A stretch of 64,000 bases of DNA from Streptomyces leeuwenhoekii. GTDB taxonomy: Bacteria > Actinomycetota > Actinomycetes > Streptomycetales > Streptomycetaceae. Made by a program: the position numbers and the translations under genes. This document shows, one piece after another, positions 43,622 through 54,972 of this stretch (position 1 is the stretch's first letter; each line of letters begins with the position of its first letter). The notes below the pieces were generated by a model. That model saw only the letters and a program-made list of their open reading frames with translations, had not been told where the DNA came from and did no database searches. The stretch covers positions 5,656,001 to 5,720,000 of the forward strand of contig NZ_LN831790.1 in NCBI RefSeq assembly GCF_001013905.1. Direction: 5' to 3'.

Positions 43622-45271
43622 TCAGGCCAAATCGGTCTCGGTGACCGTGTGCAGCGCCGCCCTCCGGCCCTCGCCGCGCTCGGCCCGTGCCTGCTCAAGG
43701 CGCAGCCGCGCCGAGCGGCCGCGCAGCGTGAGCGTCATGAGCTGGTTGCCGAACCAGGGCCCGCCGGTCTTCCGCCAGTCGATCGGCGGCCGGGCCGCCC
43801 GCGCGTGCCGGCTCAGGCACCGGCCCAGGGCGCGGGCCGGGCCGGCCCACCCGGAGCGGAACATCAGGCGCAGTGACAGCGGGATGGAGTTGTGGACGGG
43901 GGAGCAGGTGAGCTGCGCCACCCGGGCGTCCGGTCCGCCGCCCGGCCAGGACGGTTCGGCGATGTAGGCGTGGTGGACGTCGCCCGACAGCACGGCCACG
44001 GTCGCGGGCGCCCCCGGCCCCGTACCGGCCTCGGCGATCAGCTCGGCCAGCGCGGCGAAGGAGTCCGGAAACGCCGCCCAGTGCTCCAGGTCCGCGGCCT
44101 GGCGCAGCTTCTCCCCGAGCCGTGCCCAGCGCGCGCCCTTCCCGCCCCGGCACAGCACGGCGCTCCACGCCTCGGCGTCGTGCATCAAGGGCGGCAGCAG
44201 CCAGGGCAGGGAGGTGCCGATGAGCAGGTGGTCGAAGGTTCCCCGCCCGCTCAGTGCCTGCTCGCGCAGCCAGGCCGCCTCGCCCGGGTCGAGCATCGCC
44301 CGGTGTTGCTCGTCCAGGACCCGGGCCGCCCGGCTGTCGACCATCAGCAGCCGTACCCGGCCGAAGTCGCGCCGGTAGCTCCAGCGCACGCTCGCCGGGT
44401 CGGCGTCGGCCTGGGCGGCGAAGGCGCGCAGCACGTCCGTGCCGTCGGGGGTGCGGCGGACGGCGGCGTACAGCGGGTCGGCGGCCAGTTCGTCCGGTGA
44501 CAGGTTGCCCAGGTGCTGGTAGACCCAGTACGACATCAGGCCGCTCAGCAGCCGTTCGCGCCACCAGCCGGTGGCGCGCATGCCGGCGAGCCAGGCGGCG
44601 GAGGTGTTCCAGTCGTCGACGACGTCGTGGTCGTCGAAGATCATGCACGTGGGCACCGCGGAGAGCAGCCAGCGCACGTCCGGGTCGAGCCACGACTCGT
44701 AGTAGAGGCGGGTGTACTCCTCGTAGTCCGCGACCTGGCTGCCCGGGGGGCGGCGCGGATCGCGGCGTCCGGCCAGCCAGCGGCGGGTGGCGTCGGAGGT
44801 CTCGTCCGCGTACACCTGATCGCCGAGCAGCAGCAGGACGTCGGGCCGTTCGCCCGCCGGACGGGCCGCGAGACGGGCGGCCAGGGTGTCCAGCGCGTCG
44901 GGGCCGACGGGGTCCTTCTCGTCGGCCGGCGGCGCGGCCCAGCGGCAGGAGCCGAACGCGACCCGGATCTCGCCGTCCCGGCCCGGCGTGCGGATGGCGG
45001 AGGGCGGGAAGCGGCGCCGGGGCGCCTCGGGCGGCGGCCACACCCGCGCGCCGTCGAGGAACACCTCGTACGGCGTCGAGGTGCCCGGCGCCAGGCCGGT
45101 CACCGCGACCAGGGCGTAGTGGTGGCCCGCCACCTGGAAGGTGCGGGCCGTGTGGCGGGCGCCGCCGGCGCACCGCACCTCGGCGGTGCACGGACGGCTC
45201 GTCTCGACCCAGACGGTCGCGGACGAGCCGTCGACGTATCTCAGCAGTGGTCCCAGGCGCAGTCCGGCCAT
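43622..45271 (-). CDS. PhoD-like alkaline phosphatase family protein
   Basis: A 549-residue metallophosphatase with an N-terminal Ig-like domain and the PhoD core: FGSCRW, LLGDQVYADE, FDDHDVVDDWN, and LSGDVHHAY with the metal-binding His. There is no Tat signal at the N-terminus (MAGLRLGPLLRYVD), unlike classical secreted PhoD, so it appears to be cytoplasmic and may act on an internal phosphodiester. The ATG is at 45271; the open frame upstream shows no similarity. Confidence 0.9.
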   Translation of the reverse strand: MAGLRLGPLLRYVDGSSATVWVETSRPCTAEVRCAGGARHTARTFQVAGHHYALVAVTGLAPGTSTPYEVFLDGARVWPPPEAPRRRFPPSAIRTPGRDGEIRVAFGSCRWAAPPADEKDPVGPDALDTLAARLAARPAGERPDVLLLLGDQVYADETSDATRRWLAGRRDPRRPPGSQVADYEEYTRLYYESWLDPDVRWLLSAVPTCMIFDDHDVVDDWNTSAAWLAGMRATGWWRERLLSGLMSYWVYQHLGNLSPDELAADPLYAAVRRTPDGTDVLRAFAAQADADPASVRWSYRRDFGRVRLLMVDSRAARVLDEQHRAMLDPGEAAWLREQALSGRGTFDHLLIGTSLPWLLPPLMHDAEAWSAVLCRGGKGARWARLGEKLRQAADLEHWAAFPDSFAALAELIAEAGTGPGAPATVAVLSGDVHHAYIAEPSWPGGGPDARVAQLTCSPVHNSIPLSLRLMFRSGWAGPARALGRCLSRHARAARPPIDWRKTGGPWFGNQLMTLTLRGRSARLRLEQARAERGEGRRAALHTVTETDLA

Positions 45272-45375
45272 GTGTCCCTCGCCCTCCTCCGTCGCTCCGT
45301 ACGGTACGGAACGACTCGGACCACGGGGGAGGTTCCGGCCGGTCGCGCGCGTCGTCCGGGCGGCGCCGGCCCGCC

Positions 45376-46020
45376 TCAGCAGCCGGCGAGGTGGTTCTGG
45401 AGCGCCGTCTTCTCGGCGGAGTCCACCGACAGGCCGTAGTAGTGCTTCACCTGCACCCAGGCGCGGACGTACGTGCAGCGGTAGTCGGTCCGGGAGGGCA
45501 TCCAGGTGGCCGGGTCCTGGTCGCCCTTGGCCTGGTTGACGTTGTCGGTGACGGCGATGAGCTGCGGGCGGGTCAGGTCGTTGGCGAACGCCTGGCGCCG
45601 GGAGGTGGTCCAGGCGTCGGCGCCGGAGTCCCATGCCTCGGCGAGCGGGACGAGGTGGTCGATGTCGAGGTCGGAGGCGGCGGTCCAGGTGGCTCCGTCG
45701 TACGGGGAGTACCAGCTGCCGCTGGTGGCGGCGCAGGAGGCGTCGGTGACGACGTTGGAGCCGTCGCGCTTGAGGACCGTCTCGCGGGTGTTGCAGGCGC
45801 CGCTGACCGTGCTCCAGTGCGGGAAGAGGTCGCGGTCGTAGCCGGTGCGGTCCTCGGCGGTCACCGTGAGGGTGGCCAGATAGCTGCGGGCGGTGGCGGC
45901 GCTGACGGGGGTGGGCAGCGCGGCGGAGGCCGCCGGGCCGTTGAACAGGCCGACCGAGGCGACGAGTCCGGTGAGCGCGGCCAGGAGGGCGAGGCGTTGA
46001 CGCGCGTAGAACCGGCGCAT
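45376..46020 (-). CDS. secreted HNH-family nuclease
   Basis: A 214-residue exported protein with a signal peptide (LALLAALTGLVASVGLF...AASA) and a GmrSD/DUF1524-like HNH domain. The catalytic motif is DLDIDHLVPLAEAWDSG, with the following Asn in NDLTRPQLIAVTDNVNQAKGD. Four Cys residues may form disulfides. It probably degrades extracellular DNA for nutrient recovery. The ATG at 46020 follows AAGGGAG. Confidence 0.92.
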   Translation of the reverse strand: MRRFYARQRLALLAALTGLVASVGLFNGPAASAALPTPVSAATARSYLATLTVTAEDRTGYDRDLFPHWSTVSGACNTRETVLKRDGSNVVTDASCAATSGSWYSPYDGATWTAASDLDIDHLVPLAEAWDSGADAWTTSRRQAFANDLTRPQLIAVTDNVNQAKGDQDPATWMPSRTDYRCTYVRAWVQVKHYYGLSVDSAEKTALQNHLAGC

Positions 46021-46554
46021 GATGAACTCCCTTGCGTCGTGGGGGTTGTCCGTGGGCGAGCGAGGGGAATGCTCGCCACGCTGTGTGACGCACAGATGTG
46101 CGGTCAGTAAGAAGCTAGTGACGTGTACATGTCGTGTCTATGGGTGTGACGTCTCTGCCTGGTGGTCCCGGCGCGGCGGTGGAGGGGCGATTTCGCGCCG
46201 GGAGCGGCCAGGGGCTCGCGGCCGGCGGGCCGCGCCGGCCGGGTGCCGGGGCGAGCCGGTGCCGCTCCGGCGTGGAGGACCGACGGCGCGCGCCCTCCGC
46301 CCGACCCCCACCGCGCCGAGCCCGGGGCGGCTCGCCACCGGGGCCGGGACGGCCGCCCGGAGCGGGACTCCCGGGCGGTCCCCCGGCTGCCGGGACGGCC
46401 GCCCGGAGGGGGACTCCCGGGCGCGCGGAGGCGGTAAGCCGGCCGGGTGGCGAACGCGGTCCGGCCCGGTGGATGGCCGGACCGCGGCGCCGCGGGAGCC
46501 CGGCCGGGCCTTTCGGCCCTCGAGACCGCTGCCGGTGTCGCGTACGATGGACGG
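46021..46554. other. gene-free leader region
   Basis: A 530-bp stretch without a supportable gene. The promoter of the secreted nuclease lies at its left end, and a TACGAT -10-like hexamer at 46543-46548 at the right end probably starts the riboswitch transcript. The centre is very GC-rich with short direct repeats (CGGGACGGCCGCCCGGAG) and no open frame with family features. Confidence 0.6.
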
Positions 46555-46675
46555 CGCAGAAGGGGAGTAGCTCTTCGCCGGACCGTCGACATACTGCTCA
46601 GCTCGTCTGAGCCGGCGCCCGGAGGCAGGTCTCGACGAGACCGGCCAGCGAGACCTTCGGCCAAGCAGTGCACGC
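46555..46675 (+). ncRNA. yybP-ykoY riboswitch (Mn2+ sensing)
   Basis: Hallmarks of the yybP-ykoY class are present in order: AGGGGAGTAGC at 46561, CATACT at 46590, and the conserved GCGAGACCTTCGGCC late in the element, with pairing segments between. The class binds Mn2+ and switches on Mn exporters such as MntP and the TMEM165/GDT1 family. It lies about 100 bases before the GDT1-like gene on the same strand. The expression platform is likely the hairpins at 46680-46730. Confidence 0.85.
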
Positions 46676-46777
46676 CCGTGCCCGCACGGCAGGGCGCTCC
46701 GCGTGCTGCCGCGCCGAGGTGTCTTGCGTCAAGGCTCAGCACTCTCGGCGGGGCAGCCCCGACCGATTGAGGAATCG

Positions 46778-47359
46778 TTGATCAGCTTCACCGTGACGGC
46801 GCTCGTCTTCGGCGTCGTCTTCCTCGCCGAACTGCCCGACAAGACCGCCCTCGCCGGGCTCGTCCTCGGCACCCGCTACCGCGCGTCGTACGTCTTCGCC
46901 GGTGTCGCCGCCGCCTTCGCGCTGCACGTGGCGCTCGCCGTCGCGGCCGGCAGCGTGCTCACCCTGCTGCCGCAGCAGATCGTGCACGCGCTCACCGGTG
47001 TGCTCTTCCTGGGCGGCGCCGCGGTGCTGCTGATGAAGAAGGACGAGGACGACGAGGAGATCCGCAAGCCGGAGAACCAGTCCTTCTGGAAGGTGTCCGG
47101 AGCGGGCTTCATGCTCATCCTGGTCGCCGAGTTCGGCGACCTCACCCAGATCATGACGGCCAACCTCGCCGCCCGCTACGAGGACCCGCTCTCCGTCGGC
47201 CTGGGCGCGGTGCTCGCGCTGTGGGCGGTCGCCGGGCTCGGCATCGTCGGCGGAAAGGCGCTGATGAAGCGGGTGCCGCTGCGGCTGATCACCCAGATCG
47301 CGGCCCTGGTGATGCTGGCCCTCGGCCTGTGGAGCCTGTGGGAGGCGGTGGCCGGATGA
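46778..47359 (+). CDS. TMEM165/GDT1 family transporter, probable Mn2+ exporter
   Basis: A 193-residue six-helix protein with two copies of the family motif E-x-G-D-(K/R)-(T/S): FLAELPDKTALAG and ILVAEFGDLTQIM, the second with Gly-Asp-Leu-Thr. The central acidic loop (KKDEDDEEIRK) is typical. GDT1 proteins move Mn2+ (and Ca2+) against protons. The start is TTG at 46778 with GAGGA five bases upstream. The yybP-ykoY riboswitch upstream supports control by Mn2+. Confidence 0.92.
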   Translation: MISFTVTALVFGVVFLAELPDKTALAGLVLGTRYRASYVFAGVAAAFALHVALAVAAGSVLTLLPQQIVHALTGVLFLGGAAVLLMKKDEDDEEIRKPENQSFWKVSGAGFMLILVAEFGDLTQIMTANLAARYEDPLSVGLGAVLALWAVAGLGIVGGKALMKRVPLRLITQIAALVMLALGLWSLWEAVAG

Positions 47360-47463
47360 GCCCGGCCGGCGTCCGGCCCGCCGGGCGCCCGCGCCCCGCG
47401 GAGTCGTGAGACCGCCGTGGTTCCCCGGCCGCCCGGGCGAAGACGGCGCGCGGGCCCGCCGAC

Positions 47464-47646
47464 GGCGACGCGCGGTCCGGTGACGGCGACGCGCGGTCCG
47501 GTGGCGGCGACGCGCGGTCCGGTGGCGGCGACGCGCGGTCCGGTGGCGGCGACGCGCGGTCCGGTGACGGCGACGCGCGGTCCGGTGACGGCGACGCGCG
47601 GTCCGGTGACGGCGACGCGCGGTCCGGTGACGGCGACGCACGGCCC
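47464..47646. repeat. 21-bp tandem repeat array, eight to nine copies
   Basis: Eight nearly identical 21-base units (starting 47464, 47485, 47506, 47527, 47548, 47569, 47590, 47611) and a ninth degenerate unit. The only variation is A or G at one site of the unit, in runs (A, G, G, G, A, A, A, A). Although the period is a multiple of three, the frames across it give simple Ala-Thr-Arg-Gly-Pro repeats without start signals or similarity. It is non-coding DNA between two genes, in a 485-bp gap with nothing else recognised. Confidence 0.85.
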
Positions 47647-47844
47647 CGCCCGCGACGGCGCCCGCCTGCCGCCGGGGCGAAGGGCGAGTGAATGTCCGGG
47701 GAGTCGGTGGCGCGATGCCGGATACGTTTTGTACCGTGGAGGAACAAAGTGGCTCCCGCCCGTTTTCCCTGACCGGCGGGCGGGGCCGCCTTGTACCCGG
47801 GGACACACCCCTGAGCCCCTCTCCCGCGCCTTGGAGCCCTGCCG

Positions 47845-48510
47845 ATGACGGCCACTTCCGTTCTCACCGCCCGCGCCCTGCTGCTCGACATGGACGGCAC
47901 CCTCGTCAACTCCGACGCCTCCGTCGAACGCGTCTGGCGGCGCTGGGCCGGCCGGCACGGGCTGGACGGCGACGAGGTGATGAAGGTCGTCCACGGGCGG
48001 CAGGGCTACGCCTCCATGGCGCTGCTCCTGCCCGACCGGCCCATGGAGCAGAACCACGCCGACAACGCGCGCCTGCTGGCCGAGGAGACCGCCGACACCG
48101 AGGGCGTCGTGGCGATCCCCGGGGCGCCGGAGTTCCTCGCCTCGCTGCGCGGGCTGCCGCACGCCCTCGTGACCTCGGCGGACGTCGCGCTGTCCACGGC
48201 GCGGATGGCCGCCGCCGGACTGGACCTGCCCGACGTGCGCATCACCGCGGAGTCCGTCGGCGCCAGCAAGCCCGACCCCGAGGGCTTCCTCAAGGGCGCC
48301 GCCGAGCTCGGCGTCGACCCCGCCGACTGCATCGCCTTCGAGGACTCCGGCGCCGGCATCACGGCCGCGCGCGCCGCCGGTATGCGGGTGGTCGGGATCG
48401 GCCCCCGGGCCGGTGCCCACCAGCCCGACGTGCTCGTCCCGGACCTGACGCGGCTGCGGGTCGAGGCAGGACCGGACGGCACGATCCTGCTGCACGTCCG
48501 GACCGACTGA
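47845..48510 (+). CDS. HAD superfamily sugar-phosphatase-like protein
   Basis: A 221-residue HAD hydrolase with a C1-type cap: motif I LLLDMDGTLVNSD, motif II LVTSAD, motif III GASKPDPEGF, motif IV FEDSGAGITAARAAG. It resembles glycerol-3-phosphate or 2-deoxyglucose-6-phosphate phosphatases, but the substrate cannot be given. The ATG at 47845 is preceded by GGAG-like bases. It stands alone. Confidence 0.9.
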   Translation: MTATSVLTARALLLDMDGTLVNSDASVERVWRRWAGRHGLDGDEVMKVVHGRQGYASMALLLPDRPMEQNHADNARLLAEETADTEGVVAIPGAPEFLASLRGLPHALVTSADVALSTARMAAAGLDLPDVRITAESVGASKPDPEGFLKGAAELGVDPADCIAFEDSGAGITAARAAGMRVVGIGPRAGAHQPDVLVPDLTRLRVEAGPDGTILLHVRTD

Positions 48511-48566
48511 TCCGCCGGGCCGGCCGATCCGGCCCGATCCGAACGGGAGGCGCTGGTGCCGCGGCG

Positions 48567-49661
48567 CTAGCGCCCCGACGTCTCCGCCTCCAGCCGCTGC
48601 CGGGTCTCCGGCCCGTACACGCCCAGCTCGTCGGAGCGGATGCCCCGGGACCACTGGAAGTTGCGGACGGCCTCCTCGACCCGCTGGTCGAACTCGCCGT
48701 CGACTTCCCCCGTGTAGAGGTAGACCTTGCGCAGGCGGGTCTGGAGGTCGGCGACCTGCGGTCCCCGGTCGCCGCGCCGCAGGACGGAGCTCTCGGGCCC
48801 GTCCTCGCGGTCGTCTTCGCCCGGCTGCTCCGCCGTGGCGGTGGGGCGGGCGGTCGTCGGGCTCACCGTCGGCGAGGGCGAGCGGGACGGTGTCGGCGAG
48901 GCGCTGGACGGCGTCGGGTCCGGTGTCGGCGAGGCGGACGAGCCCTCGCTGCCGGACGGTGACGGCGAGGCGGACACCGGGCGCGTGGGGGTGCCGGCCG
49001 GGGGCGCGGGAGGCGCCGAGTCCGCGGCGGCGGACGGCTCCGGCACACCGGCCCGCACCTCCTGCGGCAGCGCCCCGTCCCGCGACGGCGTCTGGTAGGA
49101 GAACAGCCCTCCGGCGTACCCGGCCACCGCCACCACCGCGACGGCGGCTCCCGCCGCGCCGAGCAGGGCGCCCCGGCGACGGCGGCGCGAGCTCCCGTCC
49201 CCGTCACCCCCGTCGTTCCTGTCGTCCCCGCCGCCCGCGCCGTCCGCCGCGCCCGCCTCCCGCTCCGCGGTCTCGAACAGGCCGAGGCCCGTGGCACTGG
49301 GCGCACCGGCCGGCGGAGCCGGCGGCGCGGGCAGCGCAGCGGTCGTCTCCACGGTCGGCGTCCCGGGACCGGCGGTGCGCACCGGCACGGTGGCGTCCGG
49401 CTCGGCCGGTGCGGTGCTGTCCGGGGCCGCCGGTGCCGGTCCGGGCGGCGTCGGGACGGGCTTCCCCCGGCCGCCCAGCTCGACGTACGGGCGGATCCGC
49501 AGGGGATCGAAGTCCTCGGCCGCGGCGGCCTGCGCCTCACGCGCCTCGCGCAGGGCGTCGGACGCCTGCCGGCCGCAGGCGCAGGAGGGCGTGCGGTCGG
49601 CCCGGCGCTGTGCCCCGCACCGCGGGCACGGGTGATCCGCAGGTCTTCTCGGCTGTTCCAC
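48567..49661 (-). CDS. zinc-ribbon / transmembrane / peptidoglycan-binding protein
   Basis: A 364-residue protein in four parts: an N-terminal zinc ribbon (CPRCGAQRRADRTPSCACG); a disordered cytosolic stretch; one membrane helix at about residues 165-187 (RRGALLGAAGAAVAVVAVAGYAGGLFSY in total); and an outer Pro/Ser/Thr-rich linker ending in a PGRP-type peptidoglycan-binding domain (RGDRGPQVADLQTRLRKV). Such proteins may sense or hold the cell wall. The GTG at 49661 follows GGGAGGGA. Confidence 0.85.
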   Translation of the reverse strand: MEQPRRPADHPCPRCGAQRRADRTPSCACGRQASDALREAREAQAAAAEDFDPLRIRPYVELGGRGKPVPTPPGPAPAAPDSTAPAEPDATVPVRTAGPGTPTVETTAALPAPPAPPAGAPSATGLGLFETAEREAGAADGAGGGDDRNDGGDGDGSSRRRRRGALLGAAGAAVAVVAVAGYAGGLFSYQTPSRDGALPQEVRAGVPEPSAAADSAPPAPPAGTPTRPVSASPSPSGSEGSSASPTPDPTPSSASPTPSRSPSPTVSPTTARPTATAEQPGEDDREDGPESSVLRRGDRGPQVADLQTRLRKVYLYTGEVDGEFDQRVEEAVRNFQWSRGIRSDELGVYGPETRQRLEAETSGR

Positions 49662-49835
49662 GCGGTGGTCCCTCCCGTCGCGATCCCCCTCGCGAACTCC
49701 AGAGATTATGCAGATCCCCTTCACGCTCCGGCGCGCACGCCCCCGGTTGCCCTGCGTGAGCGCCCTCGGAATACCAGCTTCCAACAGGACTGAACGGGCG
49801 ATAACTGGTCACACCGACCACGAAGGACGGTGTGA

Positions 49836-52443
<2,608 letters not shown>

Positions 52444-52706
52444 GGGGCATTGTCCGGCCACGACCGGCGGGCCGCGCAACCGAATCGACGAACGCCCGCG
52501 CGACCCGAGGGCGGACCCGCCCGGCCGGCCGGTGGCCGCACGCCCCTCCCGCCGATGACGTACGGCCCCTGCGCCGATCCGCCGAGGCGGGCGTCGACCC
52601 GCCGTGCCGCGCCTCGTGGTTGCCGTTTGGACGACGCCTGTGGGGCTACCCGACCGGCGAACCGGCCCATGACGAGGGCCGGTTGGCCGAGAACCGGAAG
52701 GCATTC

Positions 52707-53360
52707 ATGTCCACAGGCGTGATCATCGCTCTGATCGTGATCGTGGCGGCCGTGCTCCTCATCGCGGCCGCACTGACCCTGCGCGCACGCGGCCCGCGCC
52801 ACGGCGGGAGCCTGAAGCGGCGCTTCGGGCCCGAGTACGACCGGGCCGTGGCCCGGCACGACGGCGACACCAAGGCCGCCGAACGCGAGCTCGCCCAGCG
52901 CCTGGAGCGCCACGGCGACCTGCGCGAGAAGGCGCTGGACCCGGCCGAGCGCGAGCGGTTCGAGGCGCGCTGGACCGCCGCCCAGGAGCGTTTCGTCGAC
53001 TCCCCCCGGGAGGCGGTCGCCGAGGCGGACCGGCTGCTCGCGGAGCTGGCCGGCGCCCGCGGGTTCCCGGACGGCGGGCAGTACGAGGAGCAGCTCGCCG
53101 CCCTCTCCGTGCACCACGCCCACCACGTCGAGGGGTACCGGCGCGTGCACCGCGCGGCGCACATGGGCGTGGACGGTGGTACGGGCACGGAGGACATGCG
53201 CGAGGCCATGGTCGAGGCCCGCGCCCTGTTCGAGGAACTGGTGCGCCCGGCCCGCCACGACGGCGGGCGCCACCGCACCGGCGCGAGCGTCCACCGCTCC
53301 GCCCCGGCGCGCACCCACACCCCGTGGTCGTTCAACCGGCGTCAGCCCAAGGAGAGTTGA
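52707..53360 (+). CDS. single-pass membrane protein, paralogue of the next gene product
   Basis: A 217-residue protein with an N-terminal membrane helix (residues 5-25) and a cytoplasmic, largely helical domain. Its core ERFVDSPREAVAEADRLLAELA and the later TGTEDMREAMVEARALFEELV align with the next gene product, so both come from one ancestor. The C-terminus is basic. The ATG is at 52707. No known family is recognised; the pair probably forms a complex. Confidence 0.82.
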   Translation: MSTGVIIALIVIVAAVLLIAAALTLRARGPRHGGSLKRRFGPEYDRAVARHDGDTKAAERELAQRLERHGDLREKALDPAERERFEARWTAAQERFVDSPREAVAEADRLLAELAGARGFPDGGQYEEQLAALSVHHAHHVEGYRRVHRAAHMGVDGGTGTEDMREAMVEARALFEELVRPARHDGGRHRTGASVHRSAPARTHTPWSFNRRQPKES

Positions 53361-53365
53361 GGCAC

Positions 53366-53782
53366 ATGTCCGATGTGACCCGTACGCCCGGCACGGTGCC
53401 CGCCGCGACCAGGACCCCCGACGCCCGTGGTGAGACGGCGCCGGGCACCGGCCAGGCACCGGCCCCGCACCGGCCCGCCGCGGCAGCCGAGGGCACGGCC
53501 GGCGCCCGCCTCCTGCCGCACGAGGAGAGCGACGAGCTGGGGCAGCGGCTGCACCACGCCGTCGCCGGATTCGTCGACGAGCCACGCGCGGCCGTGGAGG
53601 AGGCGGACCGGGCCCTGGAGGAGATCGCCGCCCGCCTCACCGACGCCGTGAACCGGCGCCACCACACCCTGCGCGCGTCGTGGCAGGGCTCGGGCGGGCC
53701 CGCGGCGACCACCGACACCGAGCAACTCCGCCTGATCCTGCGGGACTACCGCGCCCTGGCCGACCGCCTCCTGCGCATCTGA
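53366..53782 (+). CDS. soluble paralogue of the preceding membrane protein
   Basis: A 138-residue soluble protein with about 50 disordered Pro/Ala residues, then VAGFVDEPRAAVEEADRALEEIAARLTDAV and TDTEQLRLILRDYRALADRLL, which match the helical core of the preceding membrane protein. It starts with ATG at 53366, five bases past the previous stop, with GGAGAG upstream, so it is in one operon with it. The function is unknown. Confidence 0.82.
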   Translation: MSDVTRTPGTVPAATRTPDARGETAPGTGQAPAPHRPAAAAEGTAGARLLPHEESDELGQRLHHAVAGFVDEPRAAVEEADRALEEIAARLTDAVNRRHHTLRASWQGSGGPAATTDTEQLRLILRDYRALADRLLRI

Positions 53783-53788
53783 CGCGCC

Positions 53789-54196
53789 CTACCGGCCCGC
53801 CCGGCCCTCCCGCCACCGCCGTACGACGTCCTCGACGTCGTACGGCTTCAGGCCCAGCGGGGGGCCGGGCGGCGGCTTGAACATCACCTCGCGGATCTTC
53901 GCGTTGATGTCCGCGATCATCTTCCGCACCGCGGCCTCGGACGGTGCCTTCACAGCGGCCTCCAGCACCTCCTCCGCTTCCTTGCGCAGGGCGAGCGTCG
54001 GCGGCAGTACCGAGACGCCCTCGCGGGCCAGCTTCCGCTTGACCCACCACAGTTCGTCGTACGCCGCGTCGACATCGGCCGGCAGTGGCCGGCCCGCCCC
54101 GGGCAGCCGGTCGAACTCGCCGCGCGCCTCCGCGTCACGGATCTGCTTGTCGACCCAGGACTCGAAGTCGACGCCGGGTGGCTTCCGCTCGGTCAT
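53789..54196 (-). CDS. DUF1992 (DnaJ-homologue subfamily C28 type) protein
   Basis: A 135-residue basic helical protein with VDKQIRDAEARGEFDRLPGAGRPLP, the DUF1992 signature, followed by YDELWWVKRKLAREGV. The domain occurs in DNAJC28, but there is no J domain here. The function is unknown. The gene is convergent with the paralogous pair, with 6 bp between stops. Confidence 0.92.
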   Translation of the reverse strand: MTERKPPGVDFESWVDKQIRDAEARGEFDRLPGAGRPLPADVDAAYDELWWVKRKLAREGVSVLPPTLALRKEAEEVLEAAVKAPSEAAVRKMIADINAKIREVMFKPPPGPPLGLKPYDVEDVVRRWREGRAGR

Positions 54197-54259
54197 GCCC
54201 CTATTGTGCCGAACATCGCATACCCGGCGTCCAGTACGCCTCGGAAGTCGCCGCCCGGC

Positions 54260-54931
54260 TCAGGCCCGCACCCGTGCCAGGGCGAACCCGTCGTAGCCCT
54301 TGCTGCCGACGGTCTGGATCGCGGTGCCGCTGAGCCGCGGGTGGCTGCCGATCATCTCGAGGGCGGCGCGGGTGCCGCGGACGTCGTCGGCGGTCTCGGC
54401 CGGGTCGGCGACGCGGCCGCCGCGGACCACGTTGTCGACGACGATCAGACTGCCGGTGCGGGTGAGCTTCAGGGCCCACTCGAGGTAGTGCGGGTTGTTC
54501 ACCTTGTCGGCGTCGATGAAGACCAGGTCGAAGGGGGGCGGGTTCTCGTCCGCCAGCTTCGGCAGCGACTCCAGCGCCGGGCCGACCCGCACCTCGACCC
54601 GCCGGTCCAGGCCCGCGCGGGCGATGTTGCGGACGGCGACCTCGGCGTGCTTGGCGCTGTACTCCAGGGAGACCAGGCGTCCGTCCCCGGGGAGGGCGCG
54701 GGCCAGCCAGATGGTGCTGTAGCCGCCGAGCGTGCCGATCTCCAGGATGTGCCGGGCGCCCTGGATCTCGGCGAGGAGCTGGAGCAGTTTGCCCTGGGGC
54801 GCGGAGACGTGGACCCGCGGGAGCTCGGCCGCGTCGCTGTCGCGGAGCGCGGCCTGAAGGGCGTCGTCGTCGCGGGCGAGGTGAGTGGTGAAGTAGTCGT
54901 CGACGTCGTCCCAGAGCTGCGACTCGCTCAT
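54260..54931 (-). CDS. SAM-dependent O-methyltransferase
   Basis: A 223-residue class I methyltransferase of the catechol/caffeoyl-CoA O-methyltransferase family: LEIGTLGGYSTIWLARAL (SAM motif I), VSLEYSAKHAEVA, FDLVFIDADK (metal-ligand Asp), and VVDNVVRGG with Asp/Asn. A divalent metal is expected in the active site. The ATG at 54931 follows AAAGGCAAGG. The upstream palindrome suggests tight control. Confidence 0.93.
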   Translation of the reverse strand: MSESQLWDDVDDYFTTHLARDDDALQAALRDSDAAELPRVHVSAPQGKLLQLLAEIQGARHILEIGTLGGYSTIWLARALPGDGRLVSLEYSAKHAEVAVRNIARAGLDRRVEVRVGPALESLPKLADENPPPFDLVFIDADKVNNPHYLEWALKLTRTGSLIVVDNVVRGGRVADPAETADDVRGTRAALEMIGSHPRLSGTAIQTVGSKGYDGFALARVRA

Positions 54932-54951
54932 GCGCCTTGCCTTTCATGGGC

Positions 54952-54972
54952 CTAGTTAGGCTATCTAACTAG
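54952..54972 (-). promoter_or_regulatory. CTAGTTAG palindrome, operator of the methyltransferase gene
   Basis: Perfect 8-bp arms (54952-54959 and 54965-54972) with a 5-base centre, 20 bases upstream of the methyltransferase ATG, in a locally A/T-rich stretch that must hold its promoter. Such TTAG/CTAA palindromes are typical of MarR-type repressors; no regulator gene is adjacent. Confidence 0.65.

Noticed and set aside
43622..46093. Extension of the PhoD-like gene to a start at 46093
   Set aside because: The extra 270 residues are Arg/Pro-rich and lie antisense-frame over the secreted HNH nuclease; PhoD similarity starts at 45271.
47464..47646. CRISPR array
   Set aside because: The units are contiguous without unique spacers and there are no cas genes in the window.
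47417..47848. A plus-strand frame with ATRGPV repeats
   Set aside because: The repeats result from the 21-bp DNA array. There is no convincing start signal, and it ends inside the next gene.
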